From positions 62,001 through 126,000 of the forward strand of contig CBDDKO010000002.1 of assembly GCA_965230275.1 (NCBI GenBank): a stretch of 64,000 nucleotides of DNA. Direction: 5' to 3'. Positions 33,113 to 41,611 of the stretch are shown here, in pieces; the first letter of the stretch is position 1; each line of letters opens with the position of its first letter. Source of the stretch: JAJRRS01 sp965230275. GTDB lineage: Bacteria; Planctomycetota; Phycisphaerae; Phycisphaerales; Phycisphaeraceae. Below the pieces are notes generated by a model. That model did no database searches. It saw nothing but the letters and a program-made list of their open reading frames with translations, and was not told the DNA's origin. The position numbers and the translations under genes are program-made.

Positions 33113-34300
33113 ATGTTTAACATGAAGACATCACATTACCCGGTTATAGGTCTGCTAATGACACTGGTTTGGCATGTGCATGCCGTACAGGCCGAACCGC
33201 CTGAAGCACGAGGAGAAGCACTCGCCGGGGTTGAGAAGATAGTCCAGGCGGCGATCGATCGGGGTGAGGTCCCCGGGGCCGTACTAGTGGTGGGGGACCG
33301 GGAGGGGGTGTTTTACCGCCGGGCGTTCGGCCACCGGGCTCTGAAGCCCAAGCCCATCCCCATGACCGAGGACACCGTCTTCGACATGGCCAGCCTCACC
33401 AAGCCCACCGCCACCGCCACAGGCGTCATGCTGCTGATCGAGCGTGGGCAACTGAAACTATCCGACAAGATCGCCGACCACATCCCCGCCTTCGGCCAGA
33501 ACGGCAAACAGGACATCACCGTTGAGCAGCTCCTGCTGCACCGCGGCGGCCTGACGCCCGACAACTCGCTGAAGGACTACGTCGGCACACGCCAGGAAAT
33601 GATCGACCGGATCAACGCATTGCCCACGCGCTACGAGGTGGGTGTCACGTACAAGTACACCGACGTCGGCTTCATCGTCCTGGCCGAGTTGATCGAAGCC
33701 ATTGACGGCCGGAACGTGGACCAATTCACACGCGAAGAGGTCTTCGTCCCGCTGGGCATGCACGAGACGACCTTCATGCCTAAAGGTGATCTTGCCGAAC
33801 GCTGCGCCCCGACGGAGTTTCTAAATAACGAATGGCGTCTTGCCGAGGTGCACGATCCCCGGGCCTACCGGTTAGGCGGCATCGCCGGCCATGCCGGTCT
33901 GTTCTCGACGGCCGACGACCTGGCGCGGTACTGCCGGATGCTGCTTAACGGCGGCGAACTCGACGGCGTGCGTGTGCTGTCAGAGCAGACCGTCCGCGAA
34001 ATGATCACGCCCCGGCCGCTTGATGGCGACGACAACGGCTGGCGCACCTACGGCTTCAGCACCGTCACCAGCGCCCGCTCGGCCCGGGGCGCGGTCTTCG
34101 ACCCCGACCTGTCCTTCGGCCACACCGGCTGGACCGGCACCGCCTACTGGATCGACCCGACCAACAACCTCTTCTACGTCCTGCTGACCAGCCGCTGCCA
34201 CCCCAACGGCTCCGAAGGCTCCGCCGGCCCCATCCGCCGCGAAGTCGCGACGTTCATCGGGGAGGTGTTGGTAAACGGAAACACACCCAAGCCCAAGTAA
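33113..34300 (+). CDS. Exported class C beta-lactamase-type serine hydrolase
   Basis: The 395-residue protein has an N-terminal signal (KTSHYPVIGLLMTLVWHVHAVQA). The nucleophile motif is SLTK (S94, K97), the second motif is YTD near 182 where classical members have YxN, and the third is HTGWTG near 341, replacing KTG. Such proteins include esterases, DD-peptidases and beta-lactamases, and the physiological substrate cannot be told. It stands alone, followed by a GTTTAGCGG palindrome that separates it from convergent pyrC. The start at 33113 or 33122 cannot be decided. Confidence 0.85.
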   Translation: MFNMKTSHYPVIGLLMTLVWHVHAVQAEPPEARGEALAGVEKIVQAAIDRGEVPGAVLVVGDREGVFYRRAFGHRALKPKPIPMTEDTVFDMASLTKPTATATGVMLLIERGQLKLSDKIADHIPAFGQNGKQDITVEQLLLHRGGLTPDNSLKDYVGTRQEMIDRINALPTRYEVGVTYKYTDVGFIVLAELIEAIDGRNVDQFTREEVFVPLGMHETTFMPKGDLAERCAPTEFLNNEWRLAEVHDPRAYRLGGIAGHAGLFSTADDLARYCRMLLNGGELDGVRVLSEQTVREMITPRPLDGDDNGWRTYGFSTVTSARSARGAVFDPDLSFGHTGWTGTAYWIDPTNNLFYVLLTSRCHPNGSEGSAGPIRREVATFIGEVLVNGNTPKPK

Positions 34301-34310
34301 GTTATTAAGT

Positions 34311-34388
34311 GTTTAGCGGCGGATCGTAGATCCGATCGAGGGGTGATGTGCGTGATGTGCCACGGCGATCCACGATCGCCCGCTAAAC
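34311..34388. repeat. GTTTAGCGG...CGCTAAAC palindromic element, copy A
   Basis: The outer arms are GTTTAGCG and CGCTAAAC. The inner hairpins are CGGATC-GTA-GATCCG and GGCGATC-CAC-GATCGCC, separated by about 28 bases. The size is 78 bp. It lies between two convergent stop codons, so it may serve as a terminator. Confidence 0.88.
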
Positions 34389-34391
34389 GGA

Positions 34392-35768
34392 CTACGCGCA
34401 GGCGGGTTGCAGTAGATCTTGCGGGGAATCACACACGTTCCCGCTCCCGCCCTTGATACGCTCGGGGTCGAGGGCGAGTTTGACGTCGCCGCCCACGATC
34501 GTGGTGATCGCTCGGCCTTTCACGTCCCAGCCGTCGAAGGGGCAGTTACGGCTCTTGCTGGCGAAGTTGTCGGCTTCAATCGTCCATGCCAGATTCGGAT
34601 CGATCACGGTGACGTCCGCGTCGCTGCCGACGCTCAGCTTGCCCTTGCCGGTCAGGCCGCAGAGCTCGGTGCCGTTGACGGTCATCATCTCGATCAGCTT
34701 GGGCCAGTCGATGGCTTCGGATTCGATCAGGGCATTGATGTATAAGGGCAGTGCGCACTCAAGGCCAATGATGCCGTAGGCGGCGGCGGTGAACTCGACC
34801 TGCTTGTCTTCGAGCGTGTGCGGGGCGTGGTCGGTGGCGAGCAGGGTGATCGTGCCGTCCTTGATGCCTTCGATGAGTTCCTCGACGTCGCGCTTGGCGC
34901 GAAGCGGGGGGTTCATCTTGTAGTTCGGGTCGTAGGTGGCGCAGGATTCTTCGGTGAGCAGCAGGTGGTGAGGGGAGGCCTCGGCGGTGATGGTGGCTTG
35001 GCCGATCAGGTCGGCGCGTGCTTTTCTGACGAGTTCGACGCTGCCGCCACTGGAGATGTGCTGGACGTGGTAGCGGGTCTTGGAGCCTTGGGCGCGGTTG
35101 AGCATGATGTCGCGCTGGATCATCAGCTCCTCGGCGACGCGCGGCCAGCCGCTTAGGCCCAGCCTGGTTGCCAGTGCCCCGGCGTTCATGACGCCGCCGC
35201 CGAGCTGCGGGTCTTCGCAGTGCTGCATGAAGACCTTGCCGGTCATGGCGATGTAAGCGAGCGCTTTAGCCATGACGCCGGCGGATGCGATCCCGACGCC
35301 GTCGTCGCTGAATCCGACGGCCCCGCTGGCGGCCATCTGCGCGATCTCGGCAAGCTCCTCGCCGTCCCGACCCTTGGTCGCGGCACCGATGGGGAAGACG
35401 TTGGCGAGGTTCGCCCGTTGGGCCTGGCGGTAGACGAACTCGATGCGGGAATCGTCGTCCAGGGCGGGGCTGGTGTTGGGCATGCAGCAGACGCTGGTGA
35501 ATCCCCCGGCGATGGCTGCGGCTGATCCCGTGGCGATGGTCTCTTTTTCTTCCTGGCCAGGCTCACGGAAGTGGACGTGGACATCGATCAGCCCCGGGCA
35601 GACCAGGCAGCCGGAGGCATCGACCACGACATGGTCCTGGGACGGCTCGGGCCGGTTAACCTTGCCCACAGAAGCCACCTGACCGTCCCTCAGGACGATA
35701 TCGGTCAGTTCATCGATGCCGTTTCCCGGGTCGATCACCCGGCCGTTAATGAGCGTCAGGCTTGGCAT
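34392..35768 (-). CDS. pyrC: Dihydroorotase (type I, PyrC/AllB-like)
   Basis: The start MPSLTLINGRVIDPGNGID at the ATG ending at 35768 gives 458 residues. The 39 extra upstream residues are not conserved-looking. The metal-binding motif HVHFREPG is at 64-71, GFTSVCCMPNTSP follows, and TEASPHHLLLTEE, NPPLRAKRDVEELIEGIKDGTI and LATDHAPHT give the remaining histidines and the catalytic Asp. It cyclises carbamoyl-aspartate to dihydroorotate in pyrimidine synthesis. No pyrB is adjacent, although the two are often together. Confidence 0.94.
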   Translation of the reverse strand: MPSLTLINGRVIDPGNGIDELTDIVLRDGQVASVGKVNRPEPSQDHVVVDASGCLVCPGLIDVHVHFREPGQEEKETIATGSAAAIAGGFTSVCCMPNTSPALDDDSRIEFVYRQAQRANLANVFPIGAATKGRDGEELAEIAQMAASGAVGFSDDGVGIASAGVMAKALAYIAMTGKVFMQHCEDPQLGGGVMNAGALATRLGLSGWPRVAEELMIQRDIMLNRAQGSKTRYHVQHISSGGSVELVRKARADLIGQATITAEASPHHLLLTEESCATYDPNYKMNPPLRAKRDVEELIEGIKDGTITLLATDHAPHTLEDKQVEFTAAAYGIIGLECALPLYINALIESEAIDWPKLIEMMTVNGTELCGLTGKGKLSVGSDADVTVIDPNLAWTIEADNFASKSRNCPFDGWDVKGRAITTIVGGDVKLALDPERIKGGSGNVCDSPQDLLQPACA

Positions 35769-35837
35769 GGCGGATAGTCTATCCGGATTCCTCGCAACGT
35801 TCTCATACAAATACCGGTCGGTCCCGATACAACGTTC

Positions 35838-35867
35838 TTGCAATCGGGAGCCCGGTGAGCGTACAAT
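35838..35867 (+). promoter_or_regulatory. Promoter of the RRM protein gene
   Basis: TTGCAA (35838-35843) and TACAAT (35862-35867) are separated by 18 bases. The predicted start near 35874 leaves a 5' leader of roughly 95 bases before the coding region. Confidence 0.6.
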
Positions 35868-35877
35868 GGCTGGATTG

Positions 35878-35904
35878 AACCACACGGCTGTCGTGTGGTT
35901 TTCC
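35878..35904 (+). promoter_or_regulatory. 5' leader hairpin, terminator-like, of the RRM gene
   Basis: AACCACACG-GCTGT-CGTGTGGTT is a perfect 9-pair stem followed by TTCC, only a few bases after the predicted transcription start and 65 bases before the start codon. It resembles a weak attenuator or a stability element at the mRNA 5' end. Bacterial RRM genes are often cold-regulated and may be autoregulated through leaders. Confidence 0.55.
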
Positions 35905-35968
35905 TTAGCCTCGTGACGCCCACCTCGCTCTCCAGCCTTGTGAGCCTCACCGTCTGGAGACCGATTCG

Positions 35969-36289
35969 ATGAAGATCTATGTAGGCAACCTCAGCTTCCG
36001 TACGACCCAACAGGAGCTGGAAGACTTGTTCACCAACTACGGCAGCGTGCAGGAAGCCGCCGTCGTGACCGACCGTGAAACCGGCCGCAGCCGCGGCTTC
36101 GGTTTCGTGACCATGCCGGAAGACGGCGAAGCCAACGCCGCGATCGAAGCCCTCAACGGGACCGAAGTCGAAGGCCGTACCCTGACCGTCAACGAAGCCC
36201 GTCCCAAGACCGATCGCCCCCGTGGCGGCGGTGGTGGTGGCTACGGCGGCGGCCGTGGCGGCGGCGGCGGTGGCCGCGATCGCTGGTAA
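35969..36289 (+). CDS. Glycine-rich RRM RNA-binding protein
   Basis: The 106-residue protein is one RRM (about 1-80) with RNP2 IYVGNL (3-8) and RNP1 RGFGFVTM (about 47-54), followed by a tail GGGGGGYGGGRGGGGGGRDRW. This architecture is shared with cyanobacterial Rbp proteins and plant GRPs, which bind RNA and often rise in the cold. It is expected in the cytoplasm. It is monocistronic, having its own promoter with leader hairpin and its own terminator. Codon use is highly biased, which suggests strong expression. Confidence 0.95.
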   Translation: MKIYVGNLSFRTTQQELEDLFTNYGSVQEAAVVTDRETGRSRGFGFVTMPEDGEANAAIEALNGTEVEGRTLTVNEARPKTDRPRGGGGGGYGGGRGGGGGGRDRW

Positions 36290-36332
36290 ATCAAACTGCC
36301 GGGTCACCGGTGGTTGATCACAAAAAACACAG

Positions 36333-36365
36333 ACACCCCATCGGACCCAACCGGCGGGGTGTTTT
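36333..36365 (+). terminator. Rho-independent terminator of the RRM gene
   Basis: ACACCCC (36333-36339) pairs with GGGGTGT (36356-36362), with an inner CGG/CCG, and is followed by TTT. It lies 44 bases after the stop codon. Confidence 0.85.
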
Positions 36366-36405
36366 CATGCGCATGTCATCTGTAGCAAGGAGTGTCACAG
36401 ACTTA

Positions 36406-36574
36406 ACACAGAGCCCACGGAGACACTGAGGCACAGAGTATCCTCTAAACAGTGATAAGCACAGATGATCGCAGATGGGGCAAGGCGCTAACCGGCTCAA
36501 GATCAACATCAGACTTCGATCGTCAATGTATGCTTGGTTCTCTGTGCCTCCGTGTCTCCGTGGGCTCCGTGTGT
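36406..36574. repeat. Long inverted repeat with CACAGAG/CACGGAG words
   Basis: The left arm at 36406-36438 and the right arm at 36540-36574 match as inverted copies with about two differences in 33 bases. The arm is made of 8-9 base words (CCACGGAG, ACACTGAG, GCACAGAG). The spacer of about 100 bases shows no gene. It sits between convergent genes, after the RRM terminator. The spacer includes ACAGATGATCGCAGATG, which I could not assign. Confidence 0.85.
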
Positions 36575-36593
36575 GAAGCTTAGCGTGATGCGA

Positions 36594-37667
36594 TTAACTC
36601 TCCGGCAGGTCGTAGGTTCTGGCCGCATCGTTGACCAGGCCCTTCGGTGGCGTCTTGCCTGTGATGGCCTTGACGATCTTGATCACGTGCGGGTGGCAAT
36701 TCTCGATGAACAGGCGGAAGTTCTTCTGCGTGCCGGCCGCGGCGGTCCCGGCGACGTACAGCCCGGGGACGTTGGTCATCATCGTGTCGGGATCGAAGTT
36801 CGGCCCTTTGTTCTCGGTGACCAGTTCGACGCCGGCGCTGGATAGCAGTGTGGTGTCCATGCGGTAGCCGGTCATCAGCAGCACGAAGTCGGCCGGGACG
36901 TCGATCGGGTCGCTGCCCGGCTTCGGCTCGCCGTCGGGTCCCGTCTCCGTCAGGCGGACGTGTGAATCACAGATCCGCGTCGGCTGGGTGTTTGGGAGGA
37001 ACGTGATCTGCCCGGACTTGATCAGCGCCTTGATCTCCGGCAGCAGCCAATACTTCACGCTCGACTCGTCAAACGCGGCCTTGCGGTAGGCAATCGTGAC
37101 GTTCGCCCCGGCCCGGGCGCAGCGGATGGCGGCCTCGACCGCGGAGTTGCGCCCCCCGACGATCAACAGCTTTTGCGCAAAGTAGCGGTGCGGCTCGTCG
37201 AAGTAATGGCTGACGTGCTGGAGGTCCTCACCGGGGATCTTGAGCATCTGCGGGAAGTGCATGTCACCGATGGCCATGACGACGTGGTTCGCGTGGTATT
37301 GACGTCGCTCGCCGCCTCGCCGGCTGATCACCGTGAAGCCGTCGCCCTGGGGCGCGACCGACTCAACACGCTCGTAGGTCTGGATGGATAGGCCGAACTG
37401 CTGCACGATGCCTCGGAGGTACGCGAGGTACTGCTCGCGCGTGGCCTTTTCCTGGTCGCTGGTCGCCAGGGGGACGCCGGCGATGGCGATGCGTTCGGGG
37501 CTCGAAAAGAACTTCACCTGCTTGGGGTACCACGAGATCGTCTGCCCCACCTGCCCGGCATCGAGATGCGTGTACTCCACGCCCATCTCCTTGAGCGCCA
37601 CCGCCAACTCCAACCCGATCGGCCCGGCCCCGACAATCAGTACGTCGGTGTGCGTAAGGTTATCCAT
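36594..37667 (-). CDS. ypdA: YpdA-like FAD/NAD(P)-dependent disulfide reductase
   Basis: The start MDNLTHTDVLIVGAG (ATG ending at 37667) gives 357 residues. The FAD loop GAGPIGLE lies at 13-20, and a second Rossmann loop (LLIVGGRNSAVEAAIRCARAGANVTIAYR) is near 165-193. MTGYRMDTTLL and VPGLYVAGTAAAGTQ are the C-terminal FAD-site motifs. There is no CxxC pair, as in YpdA. In Firmicutes YpdA reduces bacillithiol disulfide. Whether bacillithiol exists here is unknown, so the thiol substrate is inference. Confidence 0.85.
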   Translation of the reverse strand: MDNLTHTDVLIVGAGPIGLELAVALKEMGVEYTHLDAGQVGQTISWYPKQVKFFSSPERIAIAGVPLATSDQEKATREQYLAYLRGIVQQFGLSIQTYERVESVAPQGDGFTVISRRGGERRQYHANHVVMAIGDMHFPQMLKIPGEDLQHVSHYFDEPHRYFAQKLLIVGGRNSAVEAAIRCARAGANVTIAYRKAAFDESSVKYWLLPEIKALIKSGQITFLPNTQPTRICDSHVRLTETGPDGEPKPGSDPIDVPADFVLLMTGYRMDTTLLSSAGVELVTENKGPNFDPDTMMTNVPGLYVAGTAAAGTQKNFRLFIENCHPHVIKIVKAITGKTPPKGLVNDAARTYDLPES

Positions 37668-37808
37668 AGTCCCCACATCGTATAGCCGATCCCGGCAGAC
37701 CGACAACACACGGATGTTCGCCCGAATCGCTTCTTCTGCATTGAATACGGCCGTCGTTGTTATAGAATGGATAGGTCTGACCAAGTTATACGTTTACGGG
37801 GACCAGCT

Positions 37809-39329
37809 ATGAACATCCGCGCTGTTTGGATCAGCCTTTTCGTTGTACAGCTATCCGTGACGAGTCATAGCGCCTCAGCCAACATCATCTGCGATGGCAA
37901 TGGGTGCACGTCCGACTTGTTCTCGACACGGACCATCCACCGACTGACCCGAAACAAGGTCAAAGATGCCAACCCCATCATCGCCGGGGACCTTGTCTAC
38001 TGGGAACGCTTCGGCGGCGATCAGGGGGATACCGAGATATTCACGTTTGACATCGGCACGGGTGATCGCACCCGGCTGACCAAGAACAAGCTCGACGACA
38101 CACTCCAATCGCCCGGCGTGTGGATCAGTTCACCACCTTCGGCTGAGCCGCCGTTTGGTGTGGTGTTTGATCTGGATGTCTCCCCTAACCTGCTCACACC
38201 CTCAGCCAAGCGCGATCTACGCCGGCACGAGTTATTCAAAGGCACAACCCAGATCACTAAGAATCGCCGGCAGGAAAAATCGGTGCGTGTGGCGGAGAAG
38301 AACCAGCACGGGATGGCATGGCTTAGCCGGAAGATCCCTTATGACGGCTTGCTGCCGGTGGATGTCGATGGGTTCGATGTCTTCCGATACAACGGCCGAA
38401 ACAGACGGACGACGCGTCTGACCGACACCCCAAATGCCACCGATGTCGCCTTCGGCGGGCCCTGGGTGGTGTGGACGACGACCAATGAGAACGAACTGAT
38501 GATGCACCACGTCTACCGCGGCGAGACCCGCTCGGTCGCAGCAGACACGCCTTTTAATATCGAATCCACCGGGAACCACGTGAAGTACGAAACGTTCGTC
38601 CAGGTGCCGCTTAGCGTGGGCTCTTTCATCGGCACGAGATTCGCGAACCGGATCAGGGTTTACGACGCCCTGACGGACACCATGATCGAGATCGGGGAAG
38701 ACCCGGACCTCGGCTTCCACAGAGACGCCTCATCCGTCATGTCCGACGGCTATGTCGCGTACAACCGGTCGCTGCGGGACCCGTTCAACCTGGGGACGAC
38801 CGGCCCGGTCAACCCACTGCCCGAGGTCACGGAGTTGCGTCTATTTGATCTTGACACGCTGGACGACATCCTTGTCACGGAAGGCTCCAGGATCGGCGGC
38901 ATCTTCATGGACGACGATACGCTTGTCTGGCATATGCTGGATAAGTCCTCCCCGGACCGCGAGGACTGGGACCTGGAGATCTTCGCTTATGACCTGCGCA
39001 GAGGGAGGCTCAGGCAGGTTACCGATAACAACGTCGACGACCTGGCCCCTCAGGTCAGCGGCGGCACGATCGTGTGGACGACACAACTGGCCGACGGCAA
39101 CACCGAGATCTACGCTGAAACCTACGATCAGTATGTCGCTGGGACGAAGGTCGCGGGATATCTCGATCTGGTCGATTTACGGGAACGGTTTGAGACCTTT
39201 TCGGTTAGCGAGGATGAGGTGATTCGGCCGGCTGTGGCGGCGGTTCCGGAACCGGCCGCATTGGCATGCCTGTCGATCACGGGCCTATCGGTACTGGGGC
39301 GGAGACGTACCCACCGCCGGGCGACGTGA
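37809..39329 (+). CDS. Exported beta-propeller-like protein with PEP-CTERM tail
   Basis: The start is MNIRAVWISLFVVQLSVTSHSASA, a signal peptide (ATG 37809). The 506-residue protein has repeated TolB/WD40-like blades such as GDTEIFTFDIGTGDRTRLTKNKLDD, DVFRYNGRNRRTTRLTDTPN, and DLEIFAYDLRRGRLRQVTDNNVDDLAPQVSGGTIVW. It ends with a PEP-CTERM sorting tail, AVPEPAALACLSITGLSVLGRRRTH. PEP-CTERM proteins are processed by an exosortase and displayed or released, usually in EPS-making bacteria. No exosortase gene is in the window. It is not part of an operon. Confidence 0.88.
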   Translation: MNIRAVWISLFVVQLSVTSHSASANIICDGNGCTSDLFSTRTIHRLTRNKVKDANPIIAGDLVYWERFGGDQGDTEIFTFDIGTGDRTRLTKNKLDDTLQSPGVWISSPPSAEPPFGVVFDLDVSPNLLTPSAKRDLRRHELFKGTTQITKNRRQEKSVRVAEKNQHGMAWLSRKIPYDGLLPVDVDGFDVFRYNGRNRRTTRLTDTPNATDVAFGGPWVVWTTTNENELMMHHVYRGETRSVAADTPFNIESTGNHVKYETFVQVPLSVGSFIGTRFANRIRVYDALTDTMIEIGEDPDLGFHRDASSVMSDGYVAYNRSLRDPFNLGTTGPVNPLPEVTELRLFDLDTLDDILVTEGSRIGGIFMDDDTLVWHMLDKSSPDREDWDLEIFAYDLRRGRLRQVTDNNVDDLAPQVSGGTIVWTTQLADGNTEIYAETYDQYVAGTKVAGYLDLVDLRERFETFSVSEDEVIRPAVAAVPEPAALACLSITGLSVLGRRRTHRRAT

Positions 39330-39361
39330 TTCTGCCTGACTTAAATTGAATATCTCTACGA

Positions 39362-39760
39362 CTAAGCCGCCAACCGTGGCTTGAGCATAGGGGCTTTCTT
39401 CGGCTCACTCAGCTCGGCGATCTGCGCCGCCAGCGCTCGGTCGATCCGTGTGAGGCGTTTGCGGAACGCCTTGTATTGCAGGTAGCCCAGGAAGCCCAGC
39501 CGCCGACAGATCACGACATACGTCTGCATCTCACGGATCGTCCCGCGCAGTGTGTTCAGCGATTTGCAGACCTGCTCGGCATCGTCCAGCCCGTCTGCGT
39601 CGGCGATCTTGGCGGGGATGCCGGTGACCGTCCGGCGCAGTGTCGCGGCGAGTCCCGACTTCTCATCGGCGGGGAACGCGCGCGTCAGCCGGTAGACATA
39701 CTCCACCAACTCCATCGAGCGCTGCCAGACGATCAGTTTTTCGTAATGTGCCTGTGACAT
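39362..39760 (-). CDS. Four-helix bundle protein (S23/IVP family)
   Basis: The start MSQAHYEKLIVWQRSMELV (ATG ending at 39760) gives 132 residues. The family pattern is W..SMELVEYVYRLTRAFPADEKSGLAATLRRTVTGIPAKIADADG, then a Q-rich or E-rich helix. Relatives are encoded in 23S rRNA intervening sequences but also stand alone, as here; the role is unknown. The stop is 32 bases from that of the convergent PEP-CTERM gene. The C-terminal Lys/Pro tail is not part of the bundle. Confidence 0.88.
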   Translation of the reverse strand: MSQAHYEKLIVWQRSMELVEYVYRLTRAFPADEKSGLAATLRRTVTGIPAKIADADGLDDAEQVCKSLNTLRGTIREMQTYVVICRRLGFLGYLQYKAFRKRLTRIDRALAAQIAELSEPKKAPMLKPRLAA

Positions 39761-39854
39761 GTCACACTGTTTATCGACCAGATTAGCGGGCGAAAGAGCT
39801 GGTGTGGATTGAGGCAAGTGGTCAGGGGTATTACCGGACAGTGTGAAAGGTATG

Positions 39855-39886
39855 GCAGCACCCGCGTCCGCGTTGCGGGCTATTGA
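39855..39886. repeat. GCGGGCTAT-type hairpin repeat
   Basis: CCCGCGTCCGCGTTGCGGG-CTATTGA forms a CCCGC/GCGGG hairpin followed by CTATTGA. Relatives sit at 45812-45844 and 50052-50080. It lies in the gap before the aspartic protease gene end. Confidence 0.65.
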
Positions 39887-39917
39887 TCAGGATATACGAT
39901 CAGCCAATCCCCAATCC

Positions 39918-41027
39918 CTACTCTTCCCCCGGCAGCCACTGCGCCCAGATGAGCCGGCGCTGCGGGTCCATGGTCAGGCGGAAGTTCTTGAGGAACGCGC
40001 CGCCGACCCGGCCGATCGGTCTTGGTTGTCGGTTGAAGACTTCCGGTGCCTGCTCGAATTGCACGGGCATATCTTTCAGCGTCAGGCCGAACACCTCGAG
40101 TGTGTCCAGCCAGGTATACGTGCTGGCGACCGTGCCACCGACCCCGGCGCTGTGGCCCGAGCCGGTGCCGGGCGTCGTGACCAGGTCCGGCCAGAGCGTC
40201 AGGCACGAGCGCGGCAGTGTCAACTCGTTGTCCGCACCGCTGTCGAGGATCAGCCAGACCTTTCGGCCCTGTCCGAGCTCGGCGCCGATCGCGGGGAGTC
40301 CCCCGATGTTGAACTGACCCGCGAAAGGCTTCACCCCGGGCGGCGGGGTGAAGCTGTCGCGGCGGTAGACCGTGAGCGTGTCATCGCTGTAATCCAGGGT
40401 GAACGGGAGGTCGTCGAATTGCTTGATCCCGATCAGTCCGCTGACACTCATGCCGATACCTCGGCTCATGCCGTGGAAACTGATGGCCGCGGCGCGCTGC
40501 CCTTTGACCTCCAGCCCGCCGAACTCGAGCGATTCAAATGCGCGGTACTTGTACGCCTGTTGTCCGCCGACACCGGTGGCCTGTCCGGAGCCGTTGGTCG
40601 GCAGGTCCAGCCGCCCCGCGACGCCGGTCGACACTACGGCCAGGCTGCTGCCGGTATCGAACATGAACATCCCCGCCCGCTTCCCGTTGATACGCGTGGG
40701 GGCGAAGAGGTAACCACGGTGGTTGTGCAGCTTGATCGTGAGCGACTTGGGCAGCTCAGCCGGGTCGTTGACAGAGAACTCGGCGGTCCGGACCGGCGGG
40801 ACCGAGCCGGAGGGCCGCGACGGGCTGTCGCCGGCACAACCCGGCAGCAGGACTAAAACCAGCGCCATGGGTAGCAGCTGTCTTAGCGGGGTCAGGAGTA
40901 GGTGTGGCGTCGTGTGGATGACGGCTCGCAGGGTTGGGTGGACAAACCGGGCGTATCTGTCCAAGTCATGATAGCCCAATACATTGTGTGTCGGCAGATT
41001 CGTCGACGAATGGACGAAATCCGACAT
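39918..41027 (-). CDS. Retropepsin-like aspartic protease lipoprotein with two DT/SG motifs
   Basis: The protein is up to 369 residues. The lipobox LLPGC (C64) implies anchoring in the membrane. The frame start is uncertain, since the 53 residues before MALVLVLLPGC are unusual for a lipoprotein signal. Two catalytic triads are visible, FDTGSS (D124) and LDSGADN (D262), so this is a single-chain tandem-domain pepsin-like enzyme of the retropepsin-like (Asp_protease_2) type. The substrate is unknown. It lies alone on the minus strand and is divergent from a PilZ gene, with a spacing of about 100 bases. Confidence 0.78.
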   Translation of the reverse strand: MSDFVHSSTNLPTHNVLGYHDLDRYARFVHPTLRAVIHTTPHLLLTPLRQLLPMALVLVLLPGCAGDSPSRPSGSVPPVRTAEFSVNDPAELPKSLTIKLHNHRGYLFAPTRINGKRAGMFMFDTGSSLAVVSTGVAGRLDLPTNGSGQATGVGGQQAYKYRAFESLEFGGLEVKGQRAAAISFHGMSRGIGMSVSGLIGIKQFDDLPFTLDYSDDTLTVYRRDSFTPPPGVKPFAGQFNIGGLPAIGAELGQGRKVWLILDSGADNELTLPRSCLTLWPDLVTTPGTGSGHSAGVGGTVASTYTWLDTLEVFGLTLKDMPVQFEQAPEVFNRQPRPIGRVGGAFLKNFRLTMDPQRRLIWAQWLPGEE

Positions 41028-41127
41028 ATCATGCCGGTTCGGATCGGCCGCCTAATTCAGCGATACCCAATGGTCGATGACATCAGCATACCGGGCAGGC
41101 CGGCGGCCGGTGAAAAGGGGCACTGCT

Positions 41128-41580
41128 GTGGCCAAGAAACCATCCAACGAGTTGCTCGATACGCTCAAGCTCAGCGACGAGCAGTGGCAGGCTCTTATCG
41201 ATAGTCTGGGGCAAGGCTTGTCCAACTATACCGGGCAGCGCCGCCACATCCGGACCCAATTTCGGAAACTGTCTCAGATCGCTGTGGCAATCAAGCAGAG
41301 TGATGGGCAATGGGTCAAGTACCTGGTCCGTATGCGTGACCTGAGCCGCAGCGGCTTGGGCTTTATCCACGGGGCTTACGTCCACGTCGGCAACGACTGT
41401 CGGGTCATCCTCAAAGACGCCACCGATCAACTCGTCTGTATCGATGGCACGATCCGACGGTGCAACCTGGTCCAGGGCCGCGTACACAACATCGGCGTGC
41501 AGTTCAAGGAAGAAATCGACATCAAACGATTTCTAACCCCCGGGCAGGCGGATAAACAGGCTGATCGTGATGCCGGCTGA
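41128..41580 (+). CDS. PilZ-domain protein, second copy in window
   Basis: GTG 41128 is preferred because AAAAGGGG stands 7 bases before it; ATG 41077 is the alternative. The 150-residue protein has a helical N-terminus (about 1-40) and a PilZ-like domain (about 45-140) with QRRHIRTQFRKLSQIAVAI, VRMRDLSRSGLGFIHG and RRCNLVQGRVHNIGVQFKEEID. The DLSRSG motif fits (D/N)xSxxG and an RxxxR-like pair is present (R36-R40), so c-di-GMP binding is possible. It is not an obvious paralogue of the 25.1 kb PilZ protein. It is monocistronic. Confidence 0.72.
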   Translation: MAKKPSNELLDTLKLSDEQWQALIDSLGQGLSNYTGQRRHIRTQFRKLSQIAVAIKQSDGQWVKYLVRMRDLSRSGLGFIHGAYVHVGNDCRVILKDATDQLVCIDGTIRRCNLVQGRVHNIGVQFKEEIDIKRFLTPGQADKQADRDAG

Positions 41581-41611
41581 TTGAATCCGCACTCAGAATT
41601 ACTACAGGTTT

